Assembly: GCF_003610555.1 (NCBI RefSeq)
Contig: NZ_RAPQ01000011.1
Location: 62,001 to 126,000, forward strand
DNA: 64,000 nt
Source: Marinifilum flexuosum
GTDB taxonomy: Bacteria > Bacteroidota > Bacteroidia > Bacteroidales > Marinifilaceae
Direction: 5' to 3'
Shown: one piece after another, positions 45,258 through 54,280 of the stretch
How positions within the stretch are numbered: position 1 is the stretch's first letter
Layout: the number at the start of each line of letters is the position of its first letter
Position numbers and translations under genes: made by a program
The notes under the pieces: model-generated
Databases searched by the model: none
Told to the model about the DNA's origin: nothing
Seen by the model: the letters and a program-made list of their open reading frames with translations, nothing else

Positions 45258-46511
45258 ATGTATAAACAATTCATATTTATCGCATTAATAGTATTAAGCA
45301 GAGTTTCCCTGCTTAATGCTCAGGAAGCATTGACGCTTGAGTCTGCTATACAAATTGCTTTAAGTAATAATTACGATATAAAGGTGGCTAAAAATGGTTC
45401 TGAAATTGCCAAGAATAATGCTACAAAAGGTAATGCCGGCTTACTGCCTTCTTTAAATGCAAGTGGGGGAGTAAATTACTCGGAACACAATGAAGATGAG
45501 ATCTACTCATCAGGAGCTTTGAATTTCTCATATACCTTATTTAATGGTTTGGGAGCAAGACACACTTATCAAATTTTGAATCTGCGAAAGCAACAAGGGG
45601 AATTGACTGCACGCTTTAATATTGAGAATACAATTGCAAATGTAATTTCTGGTTTCTATCAGTTAAGTAAAGCCTATGATGAATTGGATGTGGCCTCTGA
45701 AAATTTACAGATATCCAAAGAGCGATTGCTACGAAACGAATCAAAATATGAATTTGGAAATATTAATAAACTGGAAGTTTTAAACGCAAAGGTAGATTTT
45801 AACCGTGATAGTAGTGTGTACTTGAAGTCACAGCAAAGCTATGAGGAAGCAATTAGAGAGATGAATGTTTTATTGGGGCGAAGTGCAGAAAGTAAAATGC
45901 AGTTGATAAAGGAAAAATCTAATTTTCAGGAATTTAATATGATGGAATTGAAGCGTAAGACCTTGGAAGAAAATGCGGAATATCTACTAAAAACAAGTGA
46001 ATTGCGAGAAGATGAGATTGCCGTAAAGAAGGCAAAGTCAGGGCAATTACCATCACTAAGCTTAAAATCCTCATACTCTTATTATGAAAATGAAATAATG
46101 GGAACAAATTCGCATACTCAATTAACCGGGGGATTGACTTTGAGTTTCAATATTTTCGATGGAAAGAGGAAAAAAACGGAGATTGCGAATGCTAAAATTC
46201 AAAAGCAAATTACTGAATTTGAGTTACAGGATAAAAAATTGAATTTGGAAAAAGACCTGGTAAATGCCTATGCTGATTACCAATACAACCTTAAAGTTTT
46301 GGCTTTGGAAGAAGATGCATTGAATGCAGCAAGTTTAAATTTTGAACAGACCAAGGAATATTATCAATTGGGGCAAGTAACATCAACAAGCTTTCGCGAG
46401 GCACAGCTAAATTTAGTAGAAGCTAAAAATAATAAGGCAGCTGCGGGCTATAATGCAAAGCTGTCTGAATTAAATATTAAAATAGTAAGTGGCGTGTTGC
46501 TGGAGCAATAG
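45258..46511 (+). CDS. TolC-family outer-membrane efflux protein (second system)
   Basis: The 417-residue protein has a signal peptide (MYKQFIFIALIVLSRVSLLNA) and TolC-like repeats: TLESAIQIALSNNYDIKVAKNGSEIAKNNATKGNAGLLPSLNASGGV in the first, and AEYLLKTSELREDEIAVKKAKSGQLPSLSLKSSYSY in the second. There is no lipobox, unlike the first system's channel. It starts 25 bases after the permease and is followed at 27 bases by a barrel protein, completing the export path. Confidence 0.93.
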   Translation: MYKQFIFIALIVLSRVSLLNAQEALTLESAIQIALSNNYDIKVAKNGSEIAKNNATKGNAGLLPSLNASGGVNYSEHNEDEIYSSGALNFSYTLFNGLGARHTYQILNLRKQQGELTARFNIENTIANVISGFYQLSKAYDELDVASENLQISKERLLRNESKYEFGNINKLEVLNAKVDFNRDSSVYLKSQQSYEEAIREMNVLLGRSAESKMQLIKEKSNFQEFNMMELKRKTLEENAEYLLKTSELREDEIAVKKAKSGQLPSLSLKSSYSYYENEIMGTNSHTQLTGGLTLSFNIFDGKRKKTEIANAKIQKQITEFELQDKKLNLEKDLVNAYADYQYNLKVLALEEDALNAASLNFEQTKEYYQLGQVTSTSFREAQLNLVEAKNNKAAAGYNAKLSELNIKIVSGVLLEQ

Positions 46512-46537
46512 AATAGGATTTAATTCAGGAGAAATAT

Positions 46538-47410
46538 ATGGATCGAAAGCAAAGGAAAATCGTTATACTTCTTTTTACTCTTCTTATTTCCTCATCAATA
46601 CATGCACAAATGGAAAAAGAATTGGCGGGCGTCGATTTTGTAAGGCTTGGAAGTAATAATTCAGCCAATAGTGTAAGGTTTGATAGGTTTAGTATCAGGT
46701 TTGCCATGCCTTTTAGGTTGAAGAAAGAAGGAAGCTTGTTGATAAGTAAGTTTGAATACGCTCAAACAAATATCGATTATCCATTTGCAGATGCAAATTT
46801 AAATGAGTTAGAGCGTTTTCACACAATATCCTATTCGATAGGATATATGAGGAAATTAAAAAACAATTGGGCCCTGATGGCGATGGTCTCCCCGAAGATT
46901 TCATCGAATTTAACTTCTTCAGTTCAATGGAAAGATGTTCGATTAATGGGGATGTTAATGTTTATAAAAAAAGTAAATCCCAATATGAATCTTCAAATTG
47001 GAGCCATGTATTCTGAGACGACAGGAATACCAGCACCTTTACCCATGTTTAGTTTCATGTGGAAATACAAGGAAAAATGGTCATTTAACTTAGGTTTCCC
47101 AAGATTTCAAATCAAATACAAAGTGGCAAAGAATACAGAGATTGGAACCAATTTAACAATGGTAGGAGACAACTATACACTAAGCAAAACATTATACAAT
47201 GAAGAAAAGAAAATGGATAATGTTCGAATCATGAACATGGGAGGTGGTTTGCAACTAAATCAAAAGCTTTATAAGATGATAAATCTTAAGCTAAGTTCTG
47301 GATTTACCTTTAACAGGCGATTTGAATTTCTGGATGATAGAGATAGAATTATGAAATTCGATTTAGATAATGACTGGTTCATGAAACTTGGTGTTTCCAT
47401 TGGGCTGTAA
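46538..47410 (+). CDS. Exported outer-membrane barrel, DUF6268-like
   Basis: The 290-residue product has a signal peptide (VILLFTLLISSSIHAQ) and successive amphipathic strands such as DRFSIRFAMPFRLKK, GYMRKLKNNWALMAMVSPKISS, MNLQIGAMYSETTGIPAPLPMFSFMWKYK and MINLKLSSGFTFNRRFEF, ending in WFMKLGVSIGL. I recognise the pattern of the DUF6268 family of outer-membrane proteins found next to efflux pumps in Bacteroidota, but with only moderate confidence. It is the last gene of the second efflux operon. A terminator follows. Confidence 0.65.
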   Translation: MDRKQRKIVILLFTLLISSSIHAQMEKELAGVDFVRLGSNNSANSVRFDRFSIRFAMPFRLKKEGSLLISKFEYAQTNIDYPFADANLNELERFHTISYSIGYMRKLKNNWALMAMVSPKISSNLTSSVQWKDVRLMGMLMFIKKVNPNMNLQIGAMYSETTGIPAPLPMFSFMWKYKEKWSFNLGFPRFQIKYKVAKNTEIGTNLTMVGDNYTLSKTLYNEEKKMDNVRIMNMGGGLQLNQKLYKMINLKLSSGFTFNRRFEFLDDRDRIMKFDLDNDWFMKLGVSIGL

Positions 47411-47510
47411 TAATCAGTTTATAGAAATTACGAATCGGAAATGATGCTGCTATGATTTGTAAAATTAGAATTGGTGAGTCGAAGTTTTTGTAGTGGGGAA
47501 CCTCGACTGG

Positions 47511-47543
47511 CCCGTCTTTCCTGGCTGGAAAGACGGGTTTTTT
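47511..47543 (+). terminator. Terminator of the second efflux operon
   Basis: CCCGTCTTTCC (47511-47521) pairs perfectly with GGAAAGACGGG (47527-47537) over a five-base loop, followed by TTTTTTA. It is GC-rich for this region. Confidence 0.88.
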
Positions 47544-47620
47544 ATGCATTCTGTTTTAAACTGCTTTTAAATCCTAATCAAATGATTAATTTTACTCGAC
47601 TATTAATCAAAATGACATAA

Positions 47621-49330
47621 ATGCCACTAAATGCCAAAAATAGTCCCGAATATTTTATTTGGGAAACTCACGGAATTCACGTTGGAACAGGAAATGATCA
47701 TGTGAAGCATGGTGTAGATGAACTGGATAAGATTATTGAATTGGCCATTAAAAATGGACATCCCAACATTACATTTATTATTCATACGCCTCGACTAACT
47801 AGGTATAGGTATGAGGCAGAAAAAAGATTGGATGTAAAATTCATTCGGGGAGATAAAGCATATTTCAACTATCCAAATCAAATTGAGGAGTTCAAAAGAA
47901 AGTATAGTGATAAGATCAACATTCGCTATGGAATTGAATTGGAATGGTTAGGACCGGATTTGGGAATGCAATGGAACAGATCTAAAATTTTTCAGGCACA
48001 AGATGCTGATTTTGTGATTGGTTCTTTGCACTTTTCCCGAGAAGGAATACCCTACGACGGATCAAAGGAAGAGACCAATAAGCTTATAAAGATAAGAGGA
48101 GGAGTTGAGAATTATTGGTTAGGATATATCGAGGAGTTGATTGAGATGATTGATACAAGTTGGGAGATGATTCAAATTGTTGGTCACCTAGATTTGCCTA
48201 AGTTGTATGCGCCTATTCCAAAACCATTGTTGGAACTTGAAACTTCAGATCATATTCTTGCGAGAAGAATGCGCTTTCTTTTAGAGATGATTAGTGAATA
48301 CAATCTGGCACTTGATGTGAATTTGGCTGGAATCAATAAAGGTTGTGGAATTTATCCTGATATGTACATTTTAAATAGAGCAAAGCAACTGGATATTCCT
48401 ATTTCTTTAGGTACAGATACTCATACTACACAAAATTTGGGTAATCACTATCAAACCGGAATTGAATATGCATATGATGCAGGGTACAAACATTACGTAA
48501 GTTTTTCCAAATCGATACCCGAGAAAAGACCTTTGAGAAATTCGGGATATAAAGAGGAGCAATATAAAGTAATGAATCTGGGAATTGAGATGTTAAACCT
48601 AAGATTCGAAGATCGTAAGCAAAGAAGAATTCCTAAATTCTCTTTTGGTGGAGAATATCGAACTTTTCTTGAACATCATAAGAATGCTACCTCATTAGGA
48701 GATTTCGAAGCTATTCGCATAAGAAAAGGTGATAAATCGATTACAATTAGCAACTCTTTACCTGAGAATACAAATCAAAAAATAAAAGGATTGTATTCCC
48801 ACCATGAGGATAATCCAGGTGTGCTTTCAATGATTTTTAATGCATTGGCTTCTGAAGAAATTAATGTGGAAACGGCTTATTTAAATTCCAATAACGATGG
48901 AACCGCAACAGCATTTTTAACATTATCAGGAAAAGAGAAAGCTATTAATGAAGCAGTGGAATTTGTAAAAGGAACGGGAGGAGATAACTTTTTCGAAATT
49001 CATGTATGCGATAAGTTTGATATTCCAGAGCTTCAAAAAGGAAAGAATTACCTGTTGGAAGTGGATGGTGTTAATTTGCCAATTGCTATTAGTGAGCAGA
49101 TGATATTATCGATTCATAACAATTCTTCCGGTATTTTATTGATTTTATTATCTGCATTGGCATCTAGAAATATAAATGTAAAAGATTTAAAATTAGGACA
49201 AAGAGGCAATAAAGGATATGCAATTTTGGGTATTGATGGAAATTCTCAATTGGTGTCTGATGTGCTAAAGAAATTAGGCCCTCAGTTTTTTGAAACTACA
49301 CATTTGCAATTAACAAGCGAAGGAATTTAA
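47621..49330 (+). CDS. PHP-domain phosphoesterase with two C-terminal ACT domains
   Basis: The 569-residue product starts with a PHP-like metal-dependent phosphoesterase domain (about 1-315): HGIHVGTGNDHVKHGVDELDKIIELAIKNGHPNITFIIHTP, later IRYGIELEW, DFVIGSLHF, IVGHLDLPK, LDVNLAGIN and LGTDTHTTQNLG. These match the histidinol-phosphatase (HisK/HisJ) subgroup in order. Two ACT-like domains follow, near 395-470 (HHEDNPGVLSMIFNALASEEINVETAYL) and 490-560 (HNNSSGILLILLSALASRNINVKDLKLGQ), the small-molecule-binding pattern of SerA-type enzymes. The fusion suggests an amino-acid-regulated phosphatase, perhaps of histidine or serine metabolism. That is inferred. No his operon is nearby. Confidence 0.75.
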   Translation: MPLNAKNSPEYFIWETHGIHVGTGNDHVKHGVDELDKIIELAIKNGHPNITFIIHTPRLTRYRYEAEKRLDVKFIRGDKAYFNYPNQIEEFKRKYSDKINIRYGIELEWLGPDLGMQWNRSKIFQAQDADFVIGSLHFSREGIPYDGSKEETNKLIKIRGGVENYWLGYIEELIEMIDTSWEMIQIVGHLDLPKLYAPIPKPLLELETSDHILARRMRFLLEMISEYNLALDVNLAGINKGCGIYPDMYILNRAKQLDIPISLGTDTHTTQNLGNHYQTGIEYAYDAGYKHYVSFSKSIPEKRPLRNSGYKEEQYKVMNLGIEMLNLRFEDRKQRRIPKFSFGGEYRTFLEHHKNATSLGDFEAIRIRKGDKSITISNSLPENTNQKIKGLYSHHEDNPGVLSMIFNALASEEINVETAYLNSNNDGTATAFLTLSGKEKAINEAVEFVKGTGGDNFFEIHVCDKFDIPELQKGKNYLLEVDGVNLPIAISEQMILSIHNNSSGILLILLSALASRNINVKDLKLGQRGNKGYAILGIDGNSQLVSDVLKKLGPQFFETTHLQLTSEGI

Positions 49331-49340
49331 GTATTATATT

Positions 49341-49841
49341 TTGGAAACGATAAGCGAAAAAAGAAATCAAGTTTTACAAGAAATTATAGAATTCTATAAA
49401 ATACAACCAGGTGTAAGTTCTGAAATTCTTGAGAAGCTTGAGGAGTATTTACTTTTAATGAACTCAATAACTATCGAGGCGTTAAACGATTTGGAAGAAT
49501 TGTCTTCTTATCAAGTTAATCTTACAGATACAATAGATGTTTTAAATACCTTTATTAATTCTATTATAGAGGAGAGTGAGAAAATATTTCCCAATGAAGA
49601 TATCGAAATATTGCCTTTAAAATATACCGACGAGATGGCATTAAATGAATTACAAGTTCTGGAATACCTTAAAAACTTGAATCAAGCTGATTTGAATCGA
49701 TTCAAATTAATGGATGCTTTACATGAGTTGGATGAAAAGTTATATGACGATGAGTTTCCAGATTTGATTATGGAGCTTGTTGAAAAACTAATATTGGCAA
49801 TCAATTCAGAAAGGATTGTAAAAGTGGAAGATTTAATGTAA
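49341..49841 (+). CDS. Hypothetical acidic helical protein
   Basis: This 166-residue frame starts with TTG (no in-frame ATG near the likely start), only 10 bases after the PHP-ACT gene, so it is probably translated from the same transcript. The product is acidic and entirely helical by eye, with Leu-rich repeats such as LEKLEEYLLLMNSITIEALNDLEEL and LNELQVLEYLKNLNQADLNRF. No motif is recognised. It could be an accessory or partner of the PHP-ACT protein. The 3' end overlaps the convergent next gene by nine bases. Confidence 0.6.
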   Translation: METISEKRNQVLQEIIEFYKIQPGVSSEILEKLEEYLLLMNSITIEALNDLEELSSYQVNLTDTIDVLNTFINSIIEESEKIFPNEDIEILPLKYTDEMALNELQVLEYLKNLNQADLNRFKLMDALHELDEKLYDDEFPDLIMELVEKLILAINSERIVKVEDLM

Positions 49842-50129
49842 TTGTTTGATATATTTAGAAATACCTTGTTTGTTTAGTAACTTAATGGTAAGAGGTTCGT
49901 TCACTTCAAGTTCTTTAATCATTTCGAATGATTGAGATTCAAGGAATTCTGTTACATCATCCATGCTTCTCCATTCCGATAGAACAATTAATTCATTTTT
50001 CTTACGTGGAGTTTGATAGATCTTGCAAGACAATTCTCCTCCAATTTTTCGATATTCCAAAAATCGGTCAAAGGACTCTCTCCAAGAGTTAATGTTTTTT
50101 GTTGGTTGTTTTAGTAGCAGATATACCAT
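49833..50129 (-). CDS. Dimeric alpha-beta barrel (ABM-like) protein
   Basis: The 98-residue product reads MVYLLLKQPTKNINSWRESFDRF ... GGELSCKIYQTPRKKNELIVLSEWRSMDDVTEFLESQSF, the pattern of the antibiotic biosynthesis monooxygenase (ABM) fold of small cofactor-free dimers. Members include quinone-modifying enzymes and heme-degrading IsdG types, but the diagnostic residues for those are not seen. It runs against the preceding gene with a nine-base overlap. Function unassigned. Confidence 0.7.
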   Translation of the reverse strand: MVYLLLKQPTKNINSWRESFDRFLEYRKIGGELSCKIYQTPRKKNELIVLSEWRSMDDVTEFLESQSFEMIKELEVNEPLTIKLLNKQGISKYIKQLH

Positions 50130-50330
50130 TACTTCATGACTGTTTGTCTCAAAATTAGTTAAAATAATAAAGTGCCTAGTAATAAATTGATTATAGTCAT
50201 AAAAAATAGGACGATCTTATCTTTTTTTAGTTCGAAGGTAAAATTTAATTAAACTTTTAAACTGTCGATAGAGTCTTGGTATTTAAATGAATAACGCAAC
50301 AGCTTAAGTTTATCACAATTAATAATTTTC
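50130..50330. other. AT-rich gap upstream of the ABM gene
   Basis: This stretch has the ABM promoter and no credible gene. Further along, 50331-50631 holds a decayed reading frame described separately, and 50632-50846 shows nothing I can support. Confidence 0.4.
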
Positions 50331-50631
50331 TTAACCTTCGATAAAATTCTGGCGTGCAAAACCATACATTTTACCAGCAATTTTATAGATATCTTTTCGT
50401 ATTGGATGTAGTGGACAGTAAGCTTTAATCATTTCTCCAAAAATCGAATAACGATGCTTAGAAAATCATTCTCCTTAAAAAATAATTCTTCTAATTTGAT
50501 AATGGTTTGCCACTGTATTTAATTGGATTTTTTATAATTTCCTCAGTAACTTCATTAATAATGTAGGTATAAAACAGAGGTGGAGCTTATAAATAATTCC
50601 ATTTATATGTATTTTGAAACGCTTTATTCAT
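50331..50631 (-). pseudogene. Decayed small gene (one stop, two frameshifts)
   Basis: On the minus strand an ATG at 50631 starts MNKAFQNTYKWNYL, then a TAA, then APPLFYTYIINEVTEEIIKNP and IKYSGKPLS. A frameshift continues as IKLEELFFKENDFLSIVIRFLEK, and a second shift as EMIKAYCPLHPIRKDIYKIAGKMYGFARQNFIEG, ending in TAA at 50331. The three pieces abut with protein-like composition, which suggests one ancestral protein of about 100 residues. I do not recognise its family. Decay by two frameshifts and one stop is inferred from the frames and was not tested against homologues. Confidence 0.5.
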
Positions 50632-50846
50632 TTAAAATGATCTAAAAATATCGTTGCTTTTAATTAAATTTATTTTGAATGATTAAATATATTGGGAATA
50701 GTAAGATTATGAAAGAAACTTGAATTATTTTGGTATTAAAGATATTAAAATCCTTTTAGGGTTTTTGGATTTTTCATAATAATTAAAGTGGTCAATATCT
50801 ATTTATGTACTTACTGAAATTAGGAGGTTTTTTGAATAATTACCTT

Positions 50847-50854
50847 TATATTTG
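50847..50854 (+). promoter_or_regulatory. -7 promoter element of hemA
   Basis: TATATTTG matches TAnnTTTG and lies 62 bases before the hemA ATG. No well-spaced -33 element was found, so the call is tentative. Confidence 0.35.
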
Positions 50855-50916
50855 AATCGGTTTGTTGCATCTAGATTTAAGGATATGTAACAAATGAGTA
50901 AACAAATTCCGTTTTT

Positions 50917-52170
50917 ATGTCATTACAAATTCGAGAAAATCTACAAAAATTATTTGTTCTAGGAATTAGCTATAGAAAAACGGCTCTGGATGTTAGGGGG
51001 ATGTTTTCTTTATCTTCAGAAGATCAGGAAAACTTATTGAAGGAGGCAAAAGAGCATCAAATTGAAGGTATGGTAATCATATCTACTTGTAATCGTACCG
51101 AGATTTATGCACATTCTTCAGAGGTCGAAATCATCACAGATCTGTTTTTAAAATACTGCAAAGGAAATAGAAATGATTTAAATTATAACGGATACACTCT
51201 ACATGGAAATGAATGTATTCGTCATTTATATAAAGTAACCGCGGGTTTAGACTCGCAAATTATTGGCGACTTTCAGATTGTTGGACAGGTTAAAAATGCC
51301 TATCAGCAGTCAGAACAAATGGGAATGGTTAATTCATTTATGAATCGATTGTTTTCGTTTGTATTTCAGGCAAGCAAAAAGATAAAGAACGATACGGATA
51401 TTAGCAAAGGTGCAGCTTCTGTATCTCATGCCGCAGTTCAATATATCAAGGATAAAGTTTCAACGCTTGAAACTTGTAATTTCCTTCTTTATGGAACTGG
51501 TGACATTGGAAAAGATACTTGTGGCAATTTATTAAAACATATGAATAATCGTTCGCTTACGCTTGTAAACAGAACGATAGAAAAAGCCGAATCTTTGGCA
51601 AATAAGTACGATATTCAATTTCAGTCAATCGAAAAATTAAATCAGGAAGTTGAAAAGGCAGAAGTAATTATTGTTGCAACTGGAGCAGCAAAACCAACTT
51701 TAACGCTTGATCATTTTAAAGGTGTAGAATCATGCAAATTGGTTTTGGATCTTTCGGTACCACGTAATGTTGAGACTGCTATTGATGATTTGGAAAATGT
51801 ACTGGTGATTACTGTTGATGAATTATCAAAGCATATTTCAGCAGCCATGGATCATCGTAAAGCTTGTATTCCTGAAGCAGAGAAAATCATTCAAGCTTCA
51901 ATAGGAGAGTTTTATGGTTGGTTAGAGGTGAAATACCTTTCTCCGGTAATTGTGGCTTTGAAAGAGAACCTTCAAAGTGTACAAAGAAAGGAGCTCGATT
52001 ACCACAAAAATAAACTGTCGGAAGATGAGTTGAAAAAGGTAGAGCATATTACCAATAACATTGTGAACAAGATTGCCAGAGCATGTATCAATCACTTGAA
52101 AGATCATCATAAAAAGCAATCGAGTCCAATGGAAACACTAAATATGATTTTTAAAGATATGGATTCGTAA
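50917..52170 (+). CDS. hemA: Glutamyl-tRNA reductase
   Basis: The 417-residue enzyme reduces glutamyl-tRNA to glutamate-1-semialdehyde with NADPH, the first committed step of C5 tetrapyrrole synthesis. The active-site Cys is in ISTCNRTEIYA. The region GLDSQIIGDFQIVGQVKNAY corresponds to the usual GLDSxxxGExQILGQVK, with DF replacing the common EP. The NADPH domain is GTGDIGKDT, and a helical dimerisation tail follows. It is first in the cluster hemA-hemC-hemB-hemE. A hairpin after its stop may partly end transcription, and the next gene starts 88 bases later. Confidence 0.95.
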   Translation: MSLQIRENLQKLFVLGISYRKTALDVRGMFSLSSEDQENLLKEAKEHQIEGMVIISTCNRTEIYAHSSEVEIITDLFLKYCKGNRNDLNYNGYTLHGNECIRHLYKVTAGLDSQIIGDFQIVGQVKNAYQQSEQMGMVNSFMNRLFSFVFQASKKIKNDTDISKGAASVSHAAVQYIKDKVSTLETCNFLLYGTGDIGKDTCGNLLKHMNNRSLTLVNRTIEKAESLANKYDIQFQSIEKLNQEVEKAEVIIVATGAAKPTLTLDHFKGVESCKLVLDLSVPRNVETAIDDLENVLVITVDELSKHISAAMDHRKACIPEAEKIIQASIGEFYGWLEVKYLSPVIVALKENLQSVQRKELDYHKNKLSEDELKKVEHITNNIVNKIARACINHLKDHHKKQSSPMETLNMIFKDMDS

Positions 52171-52230
52171 AGCCATTTGAGCTTTCGATAAAAAGCTGTA
52201 TAAACAAGTTTTATATGGCTTTTTTATTTC
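52169..52230 (+). terminator. Hairpin between hemA and hemC
   Basis: AAAGCCAT (52171-52178 region) pairs with ATGGCTTT (52216-52223), with an inner AGCTTT/AAAAGCT stem, followed by a T-run. It could attenuate transcription into hemC. Confidence 0.55.
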
Positions 52231-52258
52231 CTAAAATAACAACGAAATACTATCCTAA

Positions 52259-53185
52259 ATGTCAGCTAAGAAGAAAATAAGAGTTGCAACTCGCCCAAGT
52301 TTGCTTGCTTATACTCAAACAATGCAAACTGTTGAATTGTTGCAGAAAGCCAATCCTAATGTTGAATTTGAGGTAATCAAGTTTAGCACGCAAGGTGATA
52401 GAGTTTTGAACCGATCATTAACAGAATTTGGAAGCACAGGCTTGTTTGTAAAAGAATTGGAACATGCGCTTCTGGAGGGTGAGGCTGATATTGCCGTTCA
52501 TAGTTTAAAGGATGTACCAAGCTTTCACCCTGAGGGATTAAAATTGGTTGCCTTTCCTGAACGTGAAGATGTGCGCGATGTATTCTTAAGTCGCGACGGA
52601 AGTACAATTGATCAAATGCCGGAAGGTTTTGTTTTGGGAACGGGAAGTCCTCGAAGAAGAGTTCAGTTGGCTGATTTAAGACCTGATATCAATTTTAAAG
52701 AAATCAGAGGGAATATTGATACCAGGATGCAAAAAATGATGGATGGAGAGTATGACGCTATTATTCTTGCTGCAGCTGGTATGAACCGAATGGGAAAAGA
52801 GTATAAGCAAAATCAAGCCCTTGATGTTGATCAGTGTATACCAATGATCGGTCAAGGTGCAATTGCCATTGAATGTAGAGATAATGATGAGGAAAGCATT
52901 GCCATTGTAGAAAAGGTAAATCATGAACCTACCAAGCATGCAATTTTAGCGGAACGTGCTTTTATGGCAGAAATTGAAGGAGGTTGCAAATTTCCATTGG
53001 CAGCACATGCTGTGGTGAGTGATGATCATTTGACAATGATTGCGATTGTTGGCGATTTAAAGACCAATCAGTTCATTGTTGAGCAAATAGAAGTTGCAGT
53101 AGAAGATTCTGTTGAGAAGTCGACAAAATTGGCGCAACAAATGAAAGATACTTGTAAGGCAAAAGGAATAAATTTTTATCTTTAG
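52259..53185 (+). CDS. hemC: Porphobilinogen deaminase (hydroxymethylbilane synthase)
   Basis: The 308-residue enzyme joins four porphobilinogens into hydroxymethylbilane. The start (IRVATRPSLLAYTQT), the conserved AVHSLKDVPS, the substrate-contact LGTGSPRRRVQL and the cofactor-attachment Cys in EGGCKFPLAAHA are all present. It is 88 bases after hemA and 60 bases before hemB on the same strand. Its product goes to HemD, encoded separately at 62710. Confidence 0.96.
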   Translation: MSAKKKIRVATRPSLLAYTQTMQTVELLQKANPNVEFEVIKFSTQGDRVLNRSLTEFGSTGLFVKELEHALLEGEADIAVHSLKDVPSFHPEGLKLVAFPEREDVRDVFLSRDGSTIDQMPEGFVLGTGSPRRRVQLADLRPDINFKEIRGNIDTRMQKMMDGEYDAIILAAAGMNRMGKEYKQNQALDVDQCIPMIGQGAIAIECRDNDEESIAIVEKVNHEPTKHAILAERAFMAEIEGGCKFPLAAHAVVSDDHLTMIAIVGDLKTNQFIVEQIEVAVEDSVEKSTKLAQQMKDTCKAKGINFYL

Positions 53186-53245
53186 GAGTCTTACAGTTAA
53201 ACAGAAAATAATTTCAATAAATAAAAATTACAAAATACACACACT

Positions 53246-54238
53246 ATGAGTTTACGTCCACTTTTTCCTGATACACGAATGAGAAGATTGCGTTACAGCA
53301 AAGTTGTTCGTGATATGGTTGCAGAAACGTCACTTTCTGCTGATGATTTAATCATGCCACTTTTTGTTTGTCCGGGAGAGAAGGTTAAGAATCCGATAAA
53401 AAGTATGCCAGGTAACGACCAGTTGTCAGTTGATTTATTGGTTGAAAAGTGTGGTGAATTATTGGAATCAGGTGTTAAATCTGTGTTGTTGTTCGGTATT
53501 CCGGAAACGAAAGATGCTGATGGAACGGTTGCAACCCACGATCATGGAATTGTACAGCAGGCTACTCGAGCAATCAAGGCAAAGTATCCTGAAATGTATA
53601 TTATTGCTGATATCTGTAATTGTGAATATACAACACATGGTCACTGTGGAACCATTGTAGATGGTGATGTAGATAACGATCAAACTTTGGTTACTCTTGC
53701 TGCACAAGCTGTATCATTGGCCGAGGCAGGTGTTGATATGGTAGCACCAAGTGATATGATGGATGGTCGTATAGGATACATGAGAAAAGCTTTGGATGAG
53801 AATTGTTTCGAGAAAATTCCTATCATGGCTTATTCAGCTAAATATGCTTCTGGTTTCTATGGTCCGTTTAGAGACGCTGCTGAAAGTGCTCCACAATTTG
53901 GCGATCGTTCAACTTACCAAATGGATCCTAGAAATAGTGATGAAGCAATACGTGAAGTGGAAATGGACATTGCTGAGGGAGCTGATATAGTAATGGTAAA
54001 ACCAGCCTTAAGTTATTTGGACGTGATTTATCGCACAAAGCATGAATTTAATGTGCCAGTTGCAGCTTATAACGTAAGTGGAGAGTTTTCGATGGTAAAA
54101 GCAGCAGAAGCTAACGATTGGATTGATGGAAAACGTGTAATGATGGAAATCATGATGTCAATTAAAAGAGCTGGAGCTGATATTATTATTACTTACCACG
54201 CTCAGGATGTAGCAGACATTTTAAACGGGAAAGCATAA
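53246..54238 (+). CDS. hemB: Delta-aminolevulinic acid dehydratase (porphobilinogen synthase)
   Basis: The 330-residue enzyme condenses two aminolevulinates into porphobilinogen. It opens with RPLFPDTRMRRLRYSKVVRDMVAET and has the zinc-type cysteine triad in DICNCEYTTHGHCG. The Schiff-base lysines are in MAYSAKYASGFYGPFRDA and MVKPALSYLD. The cysteine triad points to a zinc enzyme rather than the magnesium type. It lies between hemC and hemE and is probably in one transcript with them. Confidence 0.96.
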   Translation: MSLRPLFPDTRMRRLRYSKVVRDMVAETSLSADDLIMPLFVCPGEKVKNPIKSMPGNDQLSVDLLVEKCGELLESGVKSVLLFGIPETKDADGTVATHDHGIVQQATRAIKAKYPEMYIIADICNCEYTTHGHCGTIVDGDVDNDQTLVTLAAQAVSLAEAGVDMVAPSDMMDGRIGYMRKALDENCFEKIPIMAYSAKYASGFYGPFRDAAESAPQFGDRSTYQMDPRNSDEAIREVEMDIAEGADIVMVKPALSYLDVIYRTKHEFNVPVAAYNVSGEFSMVKAAEANDWIDGKRVMMEIMMSIKRAGADIIITYHAQDVADILNGKA

Positions 54239-54280
54239 GTTACCACAAGCTAGTTACGAATCACTAACGACTAATTTCAC

